Assembly (NCBI GenBank): GCA_032173965.1
Contig: JAVUNC010000004.1
Span: 57,039,501 to 57,103,500, forward strand
Source: Sitta carolinensis
Lineage: Eukaryota > Chordata > Aves > Passeriformes > Sittidae
Direction: 5' to 3'
Length of the DNA: 64,000 bases
Every line of letters begins with the position of its first letter. Within the stretch, counting starts at the first letter, position 1. The notes under the pieces are model-generated. The model saw nothing but the letters and a program-made list of their open reading frames with translations, did not search any database and had not been told where the DNA came from. The position numbers and the translations under genes were made by a program. Shown in pieces: positions 60,601 through 64,000 of this stretch.

Positions 60601-62957
60601 GCTCTGCCTTGTGTCTTGCCCCACACCCCACCTGCTGGCTTATATCCCTGCGTTCAGTGCCAGTGGCTCTAGGGTAATTTATCCTCTTAGGATGCATAGC
60701 ACAAGGACACATCTCCTGCCTTGAGAACTGCTCTGAAATGTAAGTGCTTGAGAAGTTGGAGTCATTGGTAACTCTTTAAAAAAACCCTTGTCCCAGCAAG
60801 AAATAGCTGTCCTAACTGTCATAAAACACCATGCCTTTTACTAGTGGAGAACAAACACACCTCTCTCCTCTAGAGCTTGCTTCTGTCTGTCCCTGCAATA
60901 GGCAGTAGAAGGATATCCCCTACCTCTGAACCAGTGGGAAGTGCTGGGTTATCAGGGCCAGGTGGGAAGAGATTGGAGAAGAAAGTGGAAAGTTGTATGG
61001 ACTTGGAGAGGTAGAGCTAGGGTAGAGATGGCAGTGTTCATGTATAAAGTGTAAAGTAGGCTGCCTGCCTTGTCTCCATGTTTTTCCAGGTTATTTCTTT
61101 CACTAACTACTATCTGTACTTCAGATCCAGGTGTGTAGGTGTATATTTCTTTGGCCAAATTCTTCTGGCTTGCTTGTGCCAGTTTGATAAATATAAGTAA
61201 TCTTTCTTCTGGGTTCCCTTCTTTCTGTGCCCTCATGTCCTCGATTGAACTTTTCCCCTCTGTCTTTCTCTACTAAAGACTTGCAGAAATATTCACGGTA
61301 GTGAAAGAGAGAAGGGGTTATAGGGACAAATGAGATTGACAGTAGTTTGCTGTAAGTTTGCTTCTCTTGCTCTAGGTGCTGCTCTTCAGACAAGTAGGAG
61401 CTGGAATTTTGTATTTTAGGAAGACTTGTCTGAATAATGTTTAAAGCAGTGCCAGTATTGGAGAGTCCATTGGAGGTGGATTAGAGGGAGAAGTAATATG
61501 GTTGCTATCAACAACTGCTGGTATTTCTGCAATTAGTGACAACGTCTGTACATTTAACTCTGAAGACACATGATGTACTGAAATGCTTCTAAAGCATTTG
61601 TCCAGTGTTTTTTGTAACTTGTACATCAGATCTGGGCAAGTGTCTTCAGGTGCACTTGTACAGTTACCCCTTCACTCCGAGCCTGTTGCCAGTAGATGAA
61701 ATGGTCTTTGTAGATGGCTTTTCCTCAGACAATTCTGGGATGATAAGTGTTCAATATAGATAAGTTGTTCATGGCCATAAGGACTTACGGAACAGGAACC
61801 AGGTCTAATGTTCTGAGCTGCTGGCTACAGCAAAAATGAAATAATAGACAGGTTTGAATTGATGTTCTGCACTCTGCACCTCTTAAATGCATGTTATGAG
61901 GCAAATGTTTAATAGAGGAGATTTTACACTCATGAAACTCAGCTAAACACATACTTAATTTTAATACTCCACCTCTGATACAGATAGTATTAGAAAATTG
62001 CAGCCTTCCAACATTATTGTTGAAGTGACCTGTTCACCCTGTCACATTATGGCATCCACTTTTGTTATGTAATGCCACTATTTTATCATCCTTTTGACTT
62101 TAAAAAAAAAAAAATTACAAAAAGGCAAAACCTGAACATGTATGCAATTATTTCCATAGCACTGAGTAGGAGAATTAAGGATGTATTTTGGAAGTACTGT
62201 AACAGACTGGCTGGCTATGCCTTGAAAAAGCGTGTTTCTTCCCATTTTATTTTCTCAGCTGCAGTGTTAAGCATAAAAGCAGTCAAGTTAGAGTGTGTCT
62301 GACTCTGTCCTCCCACACTGGCTTGTTTTTAATGTCGTATGATTGTTATTTCAGGAGTCATCATGTTTATGTAGGTTTTGTTTTTGGCTATGATTTTCAA
62401 ACGGTCAGTTAGCAAATCATCATTAAGAAAGTTGCATGAAAGCCTAGCCTGGGAGTTTCTTGCCCAAGAAGACAAAATACATAGACATATATAGACAAGG
62501 CAAAGGGATGCCATCTGTGCGTTAGCAAAGACTGACTTGCAGGGTAGCTGTACGCAGAGCAGTTGGCTTTGAGCTCTGCTGCTGTAGATGAGGAGCCTTT
62601 GCTTGCTGCAGTCTAAAGAGAAAGGGAAGAGTAATAGCAAGTGGAGGATGTGTGTTACTGGAGAGGAATTAATATATGCAAAGATATCTCTTTTGGCATT
62701 ACTCTGACATTGTGTTGGTGATATTGCAGGAAATGAGACATGGAGTGGAAGCTGGAAGAAAAGGAGTGTGACTTCTTGTCTCCTCTCTTCTGACATACAA
62801 ATTCTCCCTTCTCAAATCTTGTAGTACTAGTGCAGAGCAGCAGTGATGTTTGAGCTAACTTCTGATAAAAATGCAGCTGCAGAGCAGTGGTATTGCTGGT
62901 GAGGTTGTCCAACAGTGAGGAAAGAAAAACTTGGGCACCCTTGGAAAAGGATGGTTG
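54631..62957 (+). other. PPP1R14C: PPP1R14C intron 1, second part
   Basis: AT-rich unique-looking sequence, with short A runs near 60260-60273 and 62102-62114. No exon of PPP1R14C and no other gene was recognised. Confidence 0.7.
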
Positions 62958-64000
62958 TGGAATCATAGAATTGTTTAGGTTGGAAAAGACCTCTAAGATC
63001 ATTAAGTCTTAACATTAACCTAGGACTGCCACTAAACCATGTCCCTAAGTGCCACATCTACCTGTCTTTTAAATACCTCCAGGTGTAGTGACTCAACCAA
63101 TTCCTTGGGCGGTCTGTTTCAATGAATGACAAACATTTCCATGAAGAAATTTTTCCTAGTATCCAATATAAACCTCCCCTGGCATGACTTGAGGCTGTTT
63201 GCTCTTACCCAGTCAGTTGTTACTTGGGAAAAGAGACCAAGCCTCCTTTCAGATACTTGTAAGGAGCAATAAGATCTCCCTGAGCCTCCTTTTCTCCAGG
63301 CTAAACAACCCTGGTTCCCTCAGCTGCTCCTTGTAAGACTTGTGCTGCAGACCCTTCACCAGTTCTGTTGCCCTTCTCAGGACAAGTTGCAGCACCTCGC
63401 TGTCTTTTAGTGAGAGGCCCAAAACCAGACATAGGATTTGAAGTGTGGCCTCTCCAGAGCTCAGTACAAGGCAATGATCACTTCCCTTGTCCTGCTGGCT
63501 GAACTCTTTTCTGTTACAAGTCAGGATGCCATTGGCCTTCTTGGCTGCCTGAGCACAGCTGGCTCATCTTCAGCTGCTGTTGAGCAGCACCCCCAGGTCC
63601 ATTTTTAATGAGCAGCTTTCCAGCTTCTTCCACAAGCCTGCAGCACTGCATGGGACTGTTGTGACCCAAGGGCAGGACCCAGTACCTGGCCTTGTTGAGC
63701 CTCAGCCCAACAGTCCCGCCTGCCCAGATCCCTCTGCAGAGCCTTCCTACCCTCCAGCAGATCAGCATTCCTTACCAACTTAATGTCATCTGCCAACTGA
63801 CTGAAGGTGCACTCAATCCCCACATCCAGATCATCAGTAAAGATGTTAAACAGGACTGATCCCAGTACTGAGCCCTGAGGGACGCTTCCTGTGACTGGCC
63901 AATGGTCAACAGCAGTGGCAGCCTGACTGTGTCTGGCTCCCTGGTGCTGGGCAGGAGGTGTTCCTTGCATGACCTCAGCTGGGGGTGCCTCTGCCAAAAA
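62958..64000 (-). mobile_element. CR1 LINE with ORF2 remnant, minus strand, runs off window
   Basis: On the minus strand the copy ends at 62958 with the avian CR1 tail (AGGTTGGAAAAGACCT then AATTCTATGATTCC as read in reverse). To the right the 3' UTR-like blocks lead into the C-terminal and reverse-transcriptase part of ORF2. It is the least truncated CR1 here and its 5' part lies beyond the window. It lies antisense to PPP1R14C within intron 1. Confidence 0.93.
63605..63997 (-). pseudogene. Decayed CR1 reverse-transcriptase (ORF2) segment
   Basis: The minus-strand frame reads [20 protein letters not shown], then [20 protein letters not shown], the RT motifs around the PQGSVLGPxLF block and the catalytic FADD/YADD box. 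Here the box is LADD, with the first residue changed. The frame is open for 130 codons but shifts frame or stops after that, and the downstream part of ORF2 is decayed. Reverse transcriptase in CR1 copies its RNA into the chromosome at the target site; this copy cannot. Confidence 0.85.

Noticed and set aside
48638..64000. Exon 2 of PPP1R14C (acidic EEE-MPEVEIDIDDLL-like sequence)
   Set aside because: Looked for downstream on the + strand and not seen. The intron apparently extends past the window.
1..64000. tRNA, rRNA, CRISPR arrays, bacterial-type operons or insertion sequences
   Set aside because: None seen; the sequence is vertebrate nuclear DNA.

Overview
The window looks like nuclear DNA of a bird. 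Four CR1 LINE copies of avian type (two ending in the ATTCTATG-like octamer), three LTRs of endogenous-retrovirus type, long AT-rich non-coding stretches and one CpG-island promoter all fit a vertebrate, specifically avian, chromosome. Nothing bacterial or organellar was seen (no operons, tRNA, rRNA or CRISPR). I cannot name the species.

The one gene I can name is PPP1R14C (KEPI, a PKC-potentiated inhibitor of protein phosphatase 1) on the + strand. Only its first exon is here (ATG at 48348, splice donor after 48637), inside a CpG island at about 47.94-49.34 kb. A CACCC-box cluster and a TATA-like sequence lie just upstream. The first intron runs from 48638 past the right end of the window, and no second exon was found. 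In this assembly the start codon and the conserved part of exon 1 are out of frame by one base at a G run (48363-48366). This is either a sequencing/assembly indel or a real lesion.

The left 47.8 kb is mostly intergenic or of unknown gene content. It holds a minus-strand retroviral-type LTR with a tandem repeat and a CR1 tail (1-740), a CR1 (8.36-8.95 kb), an ERVL-type solo LTR (13.8-14.37 kb), an old minus-strand CR1 (18.8-19.55 kb), a minus-strand LTR (21.75-22.35 kb), an old CR1 (26.6-26.9 kb), an avian CR1 (29.7-30.06 kb) and another old CR1 (40.6-40.97 kb). Two minus-strand open segments at 40997-41258 and 38631-38805 each end at a consensus GTGAG splice donor. They are phase-compatible and may be exons of a gene I do not recognise.

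The right part (48.6-64 kb) is PPP1R14C intron 1. It is AT-rich, with one CR1 at 53.88-54.63 kb and a larger minus-strand CR1 from 62.96 kb to the window edge that keeps decayed reverse-transcriptase coding sequence.
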